DNA of 64,000 nucleotides from Okapia johnstoni (lineage: Eukaryota; Chordata; Mammalia; Artiodactyla; Giraffidae): the NCBI GenBank assembly GCA_024291935.2, contig CM044314.1:20496001-20560000 (forward strand), read 5' to 3'. Below are positions 10,591 through 23,354 of the stretch, piece after piece. Both the position numbers and the translations under genes were made by a program. The notes beneath the pieces are model-generated. The model searched no databases, was not told where the DNA came from, and was given only the letters and a program-made list of their open reading frames with translations. The first letter of the stretch is position 1. Every line of letters begins with the position of its first letter.

Positions 10591-12759
10591 TCTAATAAGA
10601 GGACAGAGTACTTAGCTAGAGCAAATACTATGAGACTAAGGGAAAAAAGATATCAGCCTGAGAACTCCAGTCAGAAGAACAAAGGGGAAGAAAGAAAACA
10701 GGAAAAGCCACAGGCATTCCTCTTTACATATAACCCAGGTTTCAGTGAAAAGATGCAATACTGATCATTTTTCTTTGTTCAAAATTAATAAAAGCAATTT
10801 TGTTTATGTATGTGGCAAGATGTAATAGCTCCTATTAACAGGCTAAACAAAACAATTTTAGATTTAAAATTCTATTATTATCTGTTAAAATGTGTTTCAA
10901 TTATACCCCCTGAAAGCTTGACACTGAAAGCATGATGAATCATAAGCAAGGTTTTTAAATGAATTGAAAGATACTGCTAAAGCATCCACAGAAAAGTGTT
11001 TAATGGGCACATGAGGTCATTGTTCTTAAACCAGCAAGAACGGAAGAGACTTAAAAGCTTATAAAGAAGGCAGAGGAGTCAAAGAAAGTTTTGCTCAGCA
11101 GTAGGATCAAGTCACGCTGTAAGCCCTTAGGCAGTTTGCTCCAACAAGGTAAGTAATTTGTCTTTAAACATCTTTATATCCCCAGCACCTACCACACAAA
11201 GTAAGCTCTAGGTAAATGTCTACTGACCTAAACCCCCCTTAGCATGCATGCATAAATGACTTAGTACTTAAAAGAAATTAAAACACTTATGCATAAGTAA
11301 AACACAGAATATTTTTAAAAGGAAATTTAAGAATTAACAGATGTTGTCTCTGAGAAGAGCAACTGGTAGTTTGGAGTGGAAGGAAGACATTTTTTCCTTA
11401 TATAATGTTCAAGTTGTTTACTATGGCAAATATCACACTTTAAAAAAATGTATCAAAATGATACCTACATCATAGGTTCTCATACGAGTTTAAGTTATGT
11501 TAACTTTTATACATAAATATATATAAAATATTTAGAAGTTAATGGATATAAAATGCTCAGCACAGTAAGCAATATTATAAGAACAACAGTAAACAGTGTA
11601 TTATATTTTATTAATACAGTATACACGTTATCTTTATAGATCAACACAGGGAAAAAGAAAATACTCCCTAAAATAGAAAGAATATGAAATATTAATTCAC
11701 AAAAAATGGTAAATAAATCTATGGCACATTTCCAATTTCTCCAGTAATCAAATGCAAAAAGTTTCTTTGCCTTTCAGATTTATATAATTTAAAAGGACTG
11801 ACAAAATTCACTACCAAGAGGCTGAAAGGAAACAAGCAGCCTGGCAACACCGCTCTTGGTGAGAATGCTAATCTGCACATGAGCATTCCATTGGCCCGAC
11901 AACTCCACATCAAGGAATTTAACCTAAGGAAATAAAAAACAGTTGGAAGAGGGTAACAGCCCCAGTTTTCCCCACCCAGGATGGCTAATACTCCCACAAA
12001 AAACCTGCAATCTCTGTTGCCCAGAGGATAGAATTCAGAGCAAGCAAAGCCACTGGAAAGTGAGCGAGAAAGTCCCAGAAAGGAGAGAGAGAGCAGGGAG
12101 CCCCGATTCTGTGGCTGACTTTTGGACCAAGCACTCATGGGGCACACTCCAAGCAGACCAGCTAAGACTGAAATAAACGATACTTGTGTTGCTACCCAAA
12201 CAGGAAGGACAAAGTCTGCTGTTTTTCAATCAATTCAACTGTTTCAAAAATGACAATACTCAGAGGGACGTAATTCAAACACTAGAAAACATATCATTCA
12301 CAATGTGTAGGATACAGTCAGAATAAATAGGAAAAAAAAGAAAATATAATCCATTCTCAAATGAAAAGGCAATCAATAGAAATGATCCCTGAGATGTCCC
12401 AGATGTTGAAACTGGCAAAGATTTTTAAAGCATCAATACCTATGCTCAAGGAAAATAAGCTTGTCAGGAATGAAAAGACAAGAAATCTCAAACAGAAACT
12501 ATAAATTCTAAAAATAAAGTATCTGAAAGTAAAGACTCACTGAATGGCAGAATGGTGATGACAGAAAAAAGGATCAGTGAACCTTGATGTAGGTAAGTAA
12601 AATTTACCTAACATGAAGAACAAGAAGAAGTAAAAGTACATGAGGGCTTGGTACATACCATGTACATCAACACCTTTTAAGGAAAGCAGCCCACTTTAGT
12701 TACTATCCTTCTTAAGATTTAAGGAGCAAGAGGGCAGGCAGACATAACACTGCCTATTT

Positions 12760-12970
12760 TTTTAATTTAATTTTTATTTTATATTATAGTTGATTTACAA
12801 TGCTGTGTTAATTCAGGTGTACAACAAAGTGATTCAGTTATATATGCATATATCCATTCTTTTTAAGATTCTTTTCCCATGTAAGTTATTACAGAATATT
12901 GAGTAGGGTTCCCTGTGCTATACAGTGGGTCCATGTTGATTATTTATTTTATATACAGCAGTTACACTGG
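12760..12970 (-). mobile_element. artiodactyl L1 3' end (reverse)
   Basis: Read on the minus strand this is the common artiodactyl L1 3' end. On the plus strand it shows 'tagttgatttacaatgctgt', 'caacaaagtgattcagttat' and 'gggttccctgtgctatacag'. The same tail in the opposite orientation is at 41910-42075. Confidence 0.75.
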
Positions 12971-13483
12971 CCTGACTACTGTTACATGAGGAACCATGGA
13001 GGGGTGGGCACAAGGTTAGCTAAGCCACTTCAAAGGTGGCTATTGTCAATAAACAGTGTATTGTAAAGTCCCTTTTGACCAAGAGGAACATTTTCAGCTG
13101 GTCATCAGTATACTCCCCACCCCTTCCTCCTTTACTTAAACTTTCTACTTCTTTTAATGAAAATAAACTTGAGAGTTAACAGTTTTCAAAAAGGCTTCAT
13201 ATTCAAGGTCTCTCTCTGATTCTGATTCTCATTACAATATCCTAAGAAAGGGTGGGAAATATGCTATCTATTTTCAGATGGATCATACAGAATTATGCCT
13301 GAAGCTATATAGGGTTTCTAGAAATACTGACTCTCCTATGCTTTTATTCCTAACCTCTGTTCCCTTTCTTCCCTTTAAAATCCAAAATGGTAGGTACAAT
13401 TAGAATAAGATCATGAATTTAAAAATTTCTAGTTCCTTTTTTGTCTCATCACAAATTCTGAATAAGGGACCACTTTGTGAACA

Positions 13484-13547
13484 ATGGTCCCTAGTCAGGG
13501 GAACTAAGATCCCGCAAGCTGTGCAACACAATCAAAAGAAAAAAAAA
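13484..13547 (+). mobile_element. cetartiodactyl tRNA-SINE fragment
   Basis: The 3' part of a CHR-like SINE: 'ggtccctagtcaggggaact' then 'aagatcccgcaagctgtgca', ending in an A-rich tail. The tRNA-like head is missing. Confidence 0.55.
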
Positions 13548-14129
13548 GTAGCACATTTCACTTCCATTCTTTTTGTTTTTTTAGACAACAAACTCACAAC
13601 TAAAACAGCATCTGAAAAATAAAGATATTCGCACTCTCAGTTTGAGATTCCCCCTTTCTAGTCCATCTCTAACTCGGATCTACCCTGAGGCAGTTATGTT
13701 CTTTGGCCTAAAAAAGATGAAACAGCAAATAAGGGAAAAATAAGGGAAACAAGCAAATAAGGGAAAGAGAAAGACCAGAAAGAGAAGGAAAGGGGAAAAA
13801 AAGACCAACACTTTAAATAAGTGACTCCACTGCAACCTGTACCTTACTTCCTTTCGGTGACAATTATACCTTACATTTGAATAAAACTTTAAATATTTTT
13901 TTCAAGGCATTTTCACATTCTATGAGAGCCAGTCTGTCCTTATAATTCAAGAAAAGAATGGAAGGTACAAACAGTAGTGTTTCACTTGACAAGAAAGAAT
14001 CGGTGGGCTGTGAACCCAAATTTCTTGTAGGGTTCAAGGTGTTTTAATAAGCTTTTTAATGTAAAAAAATGTAGAATTACAAAATATGACAAATGTTAAA
14101 ATTTTGGAAAAGAGGTTTGATTTCCTTAC

Positions 14130-14239
14130 CTGAAACTGACATGCACATTTCAAACCATCTCCATCTTCTTTACAGACTCCTCCATATTTACATGATGATT
14201 CATCACAAATTCTTAGATCAGATTCCCTCACGTTTAATT
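14130..14239 (-). CDS. TMEFF1: TMEFF1 exon 2: start of follistatin module 1
   Basis: The minus strand shows 'ctcttttacag', then 110 nt, then GTAAGG. With the G left by exon 1 it reads E-LNVRESDLRICDESSCK...GGVCKEDGDGLKCACQFQ, ending in phase 0. This is the cysteine-rich EGF-like half of the first follistatin module in tomoregulin-1; the Kazal half follows in exon 3. The cysteines (CDESSC, VC, CAC) are all present. If exon 1 is read literally with its apparent one-base loss, this exon is entered in the wrong frame as AAT-TAA and translation stops at once. The exon itself is intact and also has the right phase to be joined to an MSANTD3 exon in a readthrough transcript. Confidence 0.95.
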
Positions 14240-15911
14240 CTGTAAAAGAGAAAAAATTGTTTCATATATATATGTGTGTGTCCTTTTTATCCAAATACGC
14301 ATATATAAATAAAAGAAAAAATCCTCATACCTCATCGACAAGTATAATAAGCCACAACATACAAAAATTAAGTTCTACAGGACACAAAATGTTTAAGATT
14401 CCCCAAAGAAAGTTGTGCATAGTAATGTGCCTAAAATCACATAAAGCAAAGCAAAATAAAGCTCAAAATTTCAGGATTTCATATAATTCTCAAAAGGGAA
14501 ATCCACAGAATTTTTTTATTTTGCCTGCCAACAGCTTAAGACAGTGTTTTTGCTATTATTATCTTAATAATTTAGATTATTTTTCTAGTGACTGAGTTAC
14601 TTTTAAGGGCAGCCAATAAGAATAACTGAAAAAAAAAACCTTGACTTTTTTGGTACCCAGAATAAGTTTTGGATGATCATTATTCACTCTAGACAGATAC
14701 ACAGTTTCAATCACAAAAGAATGATAAGGTAAGCTTAAATTTCACACAATAGACATATACGGTATTTCACACCATAGGTATATATGGGGCATTTATATGC
14801 AAAGAAAGAGGTTCAAAATCTCCGTACACCTGCTCACTCTGGGAAGGAGCCCATACCTCCTGCAGCTCTAGATGGAAATGAGGTCTTGGCAAGCATATCT
14901 CAGCAAGCATTTCTCCTGCTGTCCATCCACTCCAGCTGGCCCTCTGAGGAACTGATAGTCTAGCACCTAAATACCCAAGGAGTGGACAGTCAGGGTACTT
15001 ATTTGAGTAACCACCCTGAACCAAGTACTGCACTAAAGTAAGCATGTCTATGCAACTATAGGTTACAAAATTTTTTTTTCTTTTCCTTAAATGGATCTCA
15101 GGTGCACAGAATTGTATTCAAGCATATGTGTAAAAAAAATTTTTTTAGAAGATGAGCAGAAACAAAAACTACAGGAAACTAATGCAGTTGTTTTGTCGCT
15201 ATCAATGTTTCATATAGTATCCAAGGCAGAGGTGACCATCCTTCGATTCCTTTCACCTTGGCTCTGCAGGCTTTATGTTCTTGGTTTTCCTCATCTTCCA
15301 ATTTTCACTCATCCTTCCCTTTCCTCCCTTAAACACTCACACTAGCTCCTGAGGCTCAATACTAAGTGGGGGGGGGGTGCTTTTTTTTTCTATCTACCTA
15401 TATTCCTGCAGGGAACTTGCACAAGGTCTCTGGGTCCCAGTTACTGTCTTACGTACACATTAAAACCCAAGGAACATAACTAAATATTCATAAAGAACTG
15501 CTCTAGAAAAGAAGATAAGAAAGCATGACATCTCTGCTCAACCACAGGCTTAATCCATTTTAGGGACAATAGAAATAAAAAGAATTGCATGATTTGAGAA
15601 ATAAATTTTAGTGTATTTCTCTTACTTCTTTTCTTTGTAGCTTTAAAGTTCACACTGGGTTCCAATGAAATCAGACATATCAAACGATAAATAAAATTTT
15701 TATTTTGTCCATGGGTCAAGATCATATTTTAAGACTTGCTATCTTGGCTTCAGGTTCTTTTGAGTTGTAATATTTCACTTGTATTTTAAAAGCACAATGG
15801 AACTGCAATCAAGAGCCTAACCCCTCCCTGCTACAAAGATTTTCACAGGCATCTGTTTGCATGACAGACAAAAGAACAACTTGGGAGAATAATCATTCAT
15901 ACTAAGGTGAA

Positions 15912-16111
15912 GCTTCCCTGGTAGCTCAGTTGGTAAAGAATCTGCCTACAATGCAGGAGACCTGGGTTAATTCCTGGGCCGGGAAGATCCCCTAGAGAAG
16001 GAAAGGGCAACCCACTCCAGTATTCTTGCCTGGAGAATCCCACTGACAGAGCAGCCTGGCAGGCTACAGTCCATGGGGTCACAAGAGTCGGACATGACTT
16101 AGCAACTAAAC
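15912..16111 (+). mobile_element. Bov-tA SINE
   Basis: tRNA-Glu-like head 'gcttccctggtagctcagtt', a degenerate B box at 'gggttaattcctgg', then the BovB-derived tail 'aacccactccagtattcttg' and 'gtccatggggtcacaagagt'. Full length. Confidence 0.9.
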
Positions 16112-16864
16112 CACAAGGTAAAACAGAAAAGCTCAGCCTGATAAACAAAGCCTTGGTTGGACAGGAGTCCAAGTAAAGTCTTAAATAATTGGGTGCTACA
16201 TCATAGTTTGATAAAAATTAGTTCATAAAGAGTATCATGACTTTCCAGTGCCCTGACTCCTCACAAATTTGAGAACTACTGCCTTAGTGCAAAATCAGTA
16301 CAGAAGGAATTCTGAATTGGGGCCATCTTCTGAATGTTATTTCAAGTATTATATTCAGTACCAGGCATCAGGAGGGCACTCTACTACCTATCAATAACGA
16401 TGATAACACACCTGCCTTGCTGAGCCCCAAATCGGAATTCAGCAGAAAGGATGAGTCATGTCTAAGGCCAAAAATCGGTTCTCCAAACAGAAATATTTTA
16501 CACACAGAATCACTCAGAAGGATAGATTCAAAACAGAAATATTTAGTTCTAGTTGCAAATGTGCCCATCATATAATTCTCTAAACGTAAAACTTGTCTCA
16601 ATTTTCGTCAACATTCCAAGGCTGGGGAACAATATACCATAAGGGAAGAAACCCTACTTACTATGAACGTGAACTGCCAGAACCCCCAACTTTTGGCACC
16701 ACCAACTAGGTTCAGGCTGCAGTTCAAAGTGAAACCCATTAGCATTCCAGAATGATGCACTTTCTACCACCATTCCAACTAAACAGAAGGTAACTGGAGG
16801 ATCTTATGAGTTAGCTAGTAATTATGGGAGCCAAAAAGTGAATTAACTTTGCAAGATGTTATGA

Positions 16865-17085
16865 CAGAATTGAGGGTTTCTCCATCTCAGCACTACTGAC
16901 ATTTTGGGTTAGATAGTTCTTTGTTGGAGGGGGCTACCCTGTTCACTGCAGGATGCTCAGCAACATCCCTGACCTCCACCCACCAGAAGCCAGTAGGACC
17001 AGCTGTAACAACCAAAAATGTCTCAACACTACAAAACATCCCCTAGGGAACAAACTCACCACCAGGCGAGATCCACTGTAAAAGA
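16865..17085 (-). mobile_element. MER20-like hAT transposon (reverse)
   Basis: Plus-strand text 'cactactgacattttgggtt', 'gttcactgcaggatgctcag' and 'acaaccaaaaatgtctcaac' is the reverse of MER20. It ends 'gagatccactg' near the terminal inverted repeat. It is ancient and non-coding. Confidence 0.65.
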
Positions 17086-18938
17086 TGAAATAAAAGGCTT
17101 TATGTTTAATTCTCCAACACAATCATTAAAAATAAAATGAGTCAAACAGCAGCAATCTGCAAAATCTCTGCACATTACTACACTTATTCTTCCTTGCAAC
17201 AGGAAGCTCAGAGTGGGTGTCTCCTCCTTTAAGAATGTCTTAACCTCTCATCAGCCTGGCTTCTTTCCCCTTTCATATCAAAATTGTATCAAAGGTCAAA
17301 ATCACTCTATTCTAAAGATCGCACACCTTTCTTAAGTCTTCCAGCTCTTTTCTTGACCTGTCTATTGGAGCTGACCCATCTGGCCTCCCCCTTTCCAACC
17401 TGGTAATCTTAATTATTCCCCCAACTAACTCTCTGACCACTTCTCAGTCACTCCTTTTTCCTCCTCCGACTGCTCAATCCAAGTCACTCTTAGAATTTAC
17501 CCCCAACTTAATCAACGCTCCAGATTAACCAAAGTGTGCTTTTGTCTGTAAAACATGCCAACCAATGCCCATGGCTCAGTGAATCCTCAAGGCTACGAGG
17601 TCACTCTCTACAACATTCATGAGTACTTGAGCTCCAACCAAGAGAACTGCTCTTGTGCTTCAAGAGTCAGTTATGTATGTTATCCAGTCTGTGTATACCA
17701 ACTGTATTCATTACTGTAATTATGTGGTTTCAACTCTTCATAAGAATGAAAATAAATTTTCTATGAAGACAAAATTGGATGCTACAGAAAGACTTAGGAC
17801 GAGCTCCTTTTTAAAAATAGCTGTTGCCTTGGGTGGAGGCAAGATAAAAATCTAGGTTTTTGTATCTGCAAGTCTTTAAATTCCTTTTTAAAGACATTAA
17901 AACTGGAATGTGTACTCAATGCATTATGAATGTGGTTTATTCAAGAAAGGGGAAATTCCAGTTATTCTCAAAGAAAAACTCTGGGCTCTCTTTCAAAATA
18001 TTGTTTAATAAATATATATTTTTAAGTCAAAATGCCACATACATTTACAAATCATTTTGTGACTCCTCACTTTAAAAACTTTTTTGATTAACCAACTACC
18101 AGAATCTTACGGCACTGAGACAAGAGGACTCCTACTATGTATAAAAATATTCTGTCCTCAGCCATCCCACTGTAATATCTCATCTTACTACTTCTCTCAG
18201 CATTCTCTTCCACTCCCATGACTCAAGTCTTCAGAATTGGTTTTACCCAACCTTATTAAAGCCATCTCATCTGCTTTTGCCAGTGCTACTTCCAGTCTTC
18301 AGAGCACTGCTGAGCAAAGTCCTATAAATTAATACTTAAATAGGATTTAATGATAAGTATTCTCTAAGTACTTTATAACATGTGGAAATATTCAGTTTAT
18401 CTCTAGGTGATTCCTTATTGACTCTCTTTCAGGGCATGTTCAAACTCTGTACCATGTTCTTAAGAAAATTTCAGTGGGTTTATTCTCATTGCCTAGATGT
18501 TAACAGTATTTGGGAAAACCTACACACCCATCCAAGCCTGATATGACCCCTGCTGGATGGTTTCACTCCCAAAAGATGCCTGTTTGTTCATGACACTGTG
18601 TCCAACTGCCTACACGACAGAATCACAATCTCTACACTGAAAACAGTGGAAATATTAAGAATATTTAAACATTTAAAATATCCCACACCAGGAAATAGTG
18701 TGACACAGCCATGGAATATTACACAGCTGTTTAAAAGGTTGTGTATATTATATAACAATATGGAAATATGCTGATGAATGTTAAGTAAGGTAGAAGACAA
18801 AGCTATACATACACCAATATAATGTATAAAAAAACATATAGGAAAATCCAACTGTGTTTGCACCAGTGGAACATGGATATTTTTATTTTCTCTTTTCAAG
18901 TTTTTATACCAGTTATATTTAAAGGTTGGGGGGGGGGG

Positions 18939-19145
18939 CTTCCCTGGTGGCTCAGCTAGTAAACAATCTGCCTGCCAATGCAGGAGATACAAGAGATGTA
19001 GGTTCAATCCCTCAGTCGGGAAGATTCCCTAGAAAAGGAAATGGCAACCCACTCCAGTATTCTTGCCTGGAAAGTTCCATGCACAGAGGAGCCTGGCTGG
19101 CTACAGTCCATGTGGTCGCAAAGAGCTGGACACAATTGAGCACGG
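18939..19145 (+). mobile_element. Bov-tA SINE
   Basis: It starts after a 10-G run with 'gcttccctggtggctcagct' and ends 'gcaaagagctggacacaatt'. It is full length with moderate divergence and an 8-nt extra segment in the tRNA-like head ('atacaagagatgtaggttc'). Confidence 0.9.
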
Positions 19146-20074
19146 GAGAAAAGAGTCAATGTGATTTCAAACAACCCCAGACACAGTTTGCCATACAATG
19201 GACAAAGCACGAGTTTGAGGGCCGATACAAGCCAGGTTCACAGGCTGGTTCTTCACATTTTAGAGTAACATCACCTTCCCTAGATGTTGTAATGATTAGA
19301 TGAGATAATGTATTCAAAAGCTACAGTGCCTAGAACAAGAAGATATACAACAAAGATTCACTTCCTTTCCTTTCCCAGACCAATCTTAGAGATACCTGTA
19401 ACGACACAAGTCATTGAAAACCGAAACAACAGATCTATCTAGTAAATGTTGACTTCAGTCTCAGCAAGTGAGATGAACTAGGAATTAAATTCTCTTCAAC
19501 TTGTTTACTAAACTAACGATATTACATTAGTTATCTTCTGCTATAAAGATACTGGGGGAAAATAAACTGTGCTCAGTATTCCACGATATAAAACCAAAAG
19601 CAGTTTACATTAATATTAAACAGCATTCACAGAAGAGATGACTAAAAGATCTCTAAGCTATATAAAATGAAAGAAATTCACGTGTCACACAATAATCTGA
19701 CCGCCAATGTTTTTCATCCGATTCTGCATACTACTGCCAAACCACCCTTTGTTAAACACCATTGTGATCATGTCAGTCCTCCAATCAAACACCTACAGTC
19801 ATTCCCTGATGCCTATCTCAGTTCTAAACGCCTGTATGTCAGGATGCTTCAGGCAAGGTGACTGGGAGGACAATCTATCCCAGGATAAGAAAGAAATACC
19901 TAGATCTCAAGCTGGGTATTAATGGTACCCAGGGTCTTTCTAGCCCTATCAAAGATCTCAAATTTGGACACTCTCTTCCTTACTTCTATTTTTGACTAGC
20001 TTGGCAAACCTAGGTGCTTCCCTCTCACAGATCCACAAACTGAAGCCTCTATTCAGCTGCCAAGGGACAAGGAT

Positions 20075-20265
20075 AGAGGAGTATTGGGGCTGTTAACAGG
20101 TATGGAAATTCTTTTGGGAGCAATGGAAACGCTTTGCAATTATATTGTAAGTAGTAGTGATGGTTGCATAACACACTAAATATATTAAAAACCACTGAGT
20201 TGTATACTTCAAAATGGTGACCTTTATGTTATGTGGATTATATCTCAATAAAGAATAAAACACTT
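20075..20265 (+). mobile_element. old L1 3' UTR fragment
   Basis: Typical terminal text: 'gcaatggaaacgctttgcaa', 'agtgatggttgcataacaca', 'gagttgtatacttcaaaatg' and 'ttatatctcaataaag'. It is a short 3'-end insertion with no coding part. Confidence 0.65.
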
Positions 20266-20339
20266 CAAAAATCGGAGAAAATAATCATGTCACCTAAATT
20301 TTGAAAAAGATGAATAAGCAATATAATTTGCTGTTTAAC

Positions 20340-20560
20340 AGGCAGACCCTAGAATCAGACCTCCGAGATCAGCATCCTGCCTCTGCTGCCTCTGTCACTT
20401 ATCAAGTACATAACACCTTAGTAATTTACCACTCTGAGCCTCCATTCCCTCATCTGTAAAATGGGGACAATAACAGCACCCATCTCATAATGCTGATGAA
20501 GGATTAAATAAAGATAGGGAAAACACTCAGCAGTGCATGACACATCAGAAGTGCTATGTT
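20340..20560 (+). mobile_element. MIR SINE
   Basis: Clear MIR core and 3' region: 'gaatcagacctccgagatca', 'tgagcctccattccctcatc', 'tgtaaaatggggacaataac' and 'atgaaggattaaataaagat'. Confidence 0.8.
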
Positions 20561-21224
20561 AAGAGTTTGCTGGGGGTTTTTTTATTATTAATATCAGCTC
20601 TGGAGAAGATGGGGGAAATGAGCATTCAAATCAACTTTAAGAGTATAAACTGGCAGAACCTCTCATAGGAAAATGTGGCAGTATTTATGGAAATTTAAAC
20701 TGTCTCTATGTCTTAATCTCACAACTCTATTACTAGGAAATTATGATAGGAATAGAAGAAAAAACACACAGAAGTGTGCCTGCAAGACTGATAACATCAG
20801 CTTTTTTATGTAACAGCAAAGTGGAAAACACCTGTTGGGAATTAATTACATAAATTATTGATGAAATACTATGCAGCCATGAACGTATGTGACAGACATA
20901 CATATACTGACATGGAAAGACTGAGATCCATTGCATAGTGCAAAAAGCAGGTTATAACACTATATAATTAATAGTAGAACTATATGTAACCTTGTTCTGC
21001 ATTTTCCAAGTCTCCTGTAAATGTGTTATCATGATTTCATAATTTAAAATAACTAAAATTAAAAAATAAAACCATACAGTTATAACGTAATTTATATTTT
21101 GCAACATATACATGTTTATGTAAGTATTTTTAACTTTTGGAAGTACATTCAGTATATTTCCTACATCAAAAATTTTGAAATATCAACAAATAAATCTAAA
21201 CACAAGAAAACACCCTTCTATTTC

Positions 21225-21350
21225 TATTTCTTTCTGTTTTTTTGTTACTCCACATAGCTTGTGGGATTTTAGTTCTGCTATAAGAGATCAAACCTGGGCC
21301 CAAAGCAGTGAAAGCACTGAGTCTTAACTACTGGACCACCAGGGAATTCC
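21225..21350 (-). mobile_element. CHR-like tRNA SINE (reverse)
   Basis: Plus-strand text 'cttgtgggattttagttctg', 'gagatcaaacctgggccc' and 'aactactggaccaccaggga' is the reverse of the cetartiodactyl tRNA-derived SINE head. Confidence 0.75.
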
Positions 21351-21840
21351 CGTTTCTAGTTCTATTTCTAACCACTATTCCTTAGTGTCTGCAATACCAA
21401 ATGGAATGGGAGGTAGCCAGAACCCAGACGGCACCCAAAAGACAAAAATCTACAAAACAACCTGCAAGTTATCACTGAAGAGCGTGAGGTTAACTATTTT
21501 AGAAGGACTTCACAAACTCTATTATTAATAGAAAGAGTTCCAGATTTGGCGTTTTAACTATTTGATTAAGTAACTACACAAAATTGGCCAAGCACTAAAT
21601 CTGAGAAACCCCAGTTCCCTAGAGTAAAAATGGGTATAATAATCCTTCGCAGGGTAAAAAAGATTAAAAGACATCTTTACAAAAGACCACTGGAAACTAT
21701 CAAGGATACTTCTCCCCATTGGGTGAAACCATCAAAACAAAAACTTTGACACAACCCCAAACTTACACCCCATTTTATAAAACAGTGAATAATCTTTTTA
21801 AAGAAACTAAGTTTAATTAAATGGTAATTAGGAAGCACTT

Positions 21841-22153
21841 GCTTCCCTCGTAGCTCAGTTGGTAAAGAATCCACCTGCAATGCAGAAGACCCCGGTTCAA
21901 TTCCTGGGTCAGGAAGATCTGCTGGAGAAGGGATAGGCTACCCACTCCAGTATTCTTGGGCTTCCCTTGTGGCTCAGCTGGTAAAGAATCTACCTGCAAT
22001 GCAGGAGACCTGGGTTCGATCTCTGGGTTGGGAAGATCCCCTGGAGAAGAGAAAGGCCACCCACTGCAGTATTCAGGCCTGGAGAATTCCATGGAGTGTA
22101 TAGCCCATGGGGTCGCAAAGAGTCGGACACGACTGAGCGACTTTCACTCACTC
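21841..22153 (+). mobile_element. Bov-tA SINE dimer with 11-bp TSD
   Basis: Two tRNA-like heads occur in tandem. The first ('gcttccctcgtagctcagtt') runs to 'ccactccagtattctt', where the second ('gggcttcccttgtggctcag') takes over and continues to the full tail 'gtcgcaaagagtcggacacg'. 'aggaagcactt' at 21830-21840 and again at 22154-22164 flanks the whole, so the dimer went in as one unit. Confidence 0.92.
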
Positions 22154-22507
22154 AGGAAGCACTTAAGGCCTGAACCTAAAGGAAACAACAGTAAATATAA
22201 TCGCACAACCTAAGAAACATCTCAAACCACTTTATAGAGGAAAAAAAATCTATGAAAAAAAAATAATAAACAAAGACTGAACTGACATGTGAACAATAGA
22301 GAATTAAAATATACAACAAGGCTATGAACAACAGAACTGAAATAGAAGTATCAGCAGTTTAGATTCACTTGTAAAATAATACTATACAAAAGCTGACAAA
22401 AAAATAAGCTGCACTTAAAATTCCAAAAGATCTGATCTGTGAACAGTAGTGTCTCCAGGTTAAACAGAATATGCCGAAGCAAATATTAACATCAAGAAAA
22501 AAGTTCG

Positions 22508-22650
22508 GGGAATTCCCTGGTGGTCCAGGGGCCAAGACTGCACTCCCAATACAGGGGACCTGAGTTCGATCCCTGGTCAGGGAACTAGACCCCACATGCT
22601 ACAAGTAAGACCCTATGCAGCCAAATAAAAATAAATATCTTATAAAAAAA
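22508..22650 (+). mobile_element. CHR-like tRNA SINE
   Basis: 'ggaattccctggtggtccag' head, 'gttcgatccctggtcaggga' B box region, and an A-rich tail after 'gcagccaaataaaaataaat'. Confidence 0.8.
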
Positions 22651-23354
22651 GAAAAAAGTTCAAGCTTTTTTGGTATAAATGAAATAATTTCAGCGCAAAC
22701 ACTATAAGACACATTAAGAGGAGAATGGCAATCATCACAGATGTCCCTGTACAATTTTCATATTCCTCAAATTTCTTACATCAAACAAATACTAATTTTA
22801 CAATAAAGAAAAAAGGTGTGGGGTGTTTTCCTTTTCCTTTTTTTAACCATGGAAGACTCAGAGAATATTTGCACAAAAAATGGGAGGAATGGAGCCATGG
22901 TTGAAACTGTAATACCTGCCAAAGTTTCTGAAGGCAGAAGAATACATTAAGAACTTTAGAACCTGAAATGACTTTTCAAAAAATGATGAAACTACTGAGC
23001 CATGAAAAATACATGACACTTGTAAAAAAGGAATAGATTCAAACAGTAACAAAAGATTAACAGTAAATCATCTAATAAAGTAAAAGCAAATAGTGAGAGA
23101 GTTTTAAGATTTAAACATAGAATTTCACAGTGTACAAGAGTAGTATGCCAACTGCTAAACGTTTCAGTTTTCCCATGAGAGAAGCTAATAATGGAACCAA
23201 TAGTAAGAATAATGAAAACAGTTCTGTTAAAATAATGTATCTAACAATGCAGAAAAAAGGGGGAGGGTGAGCAGGAGAAGGTAAATGGGTTGACGTTATC
23301 TCCCAATCCTGCTTTTATAAAACTGAAAATTTACATGCTACTAAAGAAAATCTA

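Larger units (their letters stand above)
5833..14129 (-). other. TMEFF1: TMEFF1 intron 2
   Basis: The donor is GTAAGG below 14130 and the acceptor is at 5833-5835. It contains a MER20 split by a BovB (about 7845-8670), a MIR-like element near 9335-9560, an MLT2-type LTR (10108-10590), an L1 3' end in reverse (12760-12970) and a small tRNA-SINE piece near 13484-13547. Long AT-rich parts (5900-7800, 8700-9300, 10800-12750) show old L1-like fragments at best and no exon I can support. Confidence 0.8.

Noticed and set aside
11719..12147. A 142-codon minus-strand open frame in TMEFF1 intron 2
   Set aside because: No recognisable domain, no supporting splice sites, and composition like the surrounding intron; it is most likely chance.
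15912..16111. tRNA-like sequence with A and B boxes
   Set aside because: It is the tRNA-Glu-derived head of a Bov-tA SINE without a cloverleaf-forming 3' half. The same applies to the other Bov-tA and CHR-like copies.
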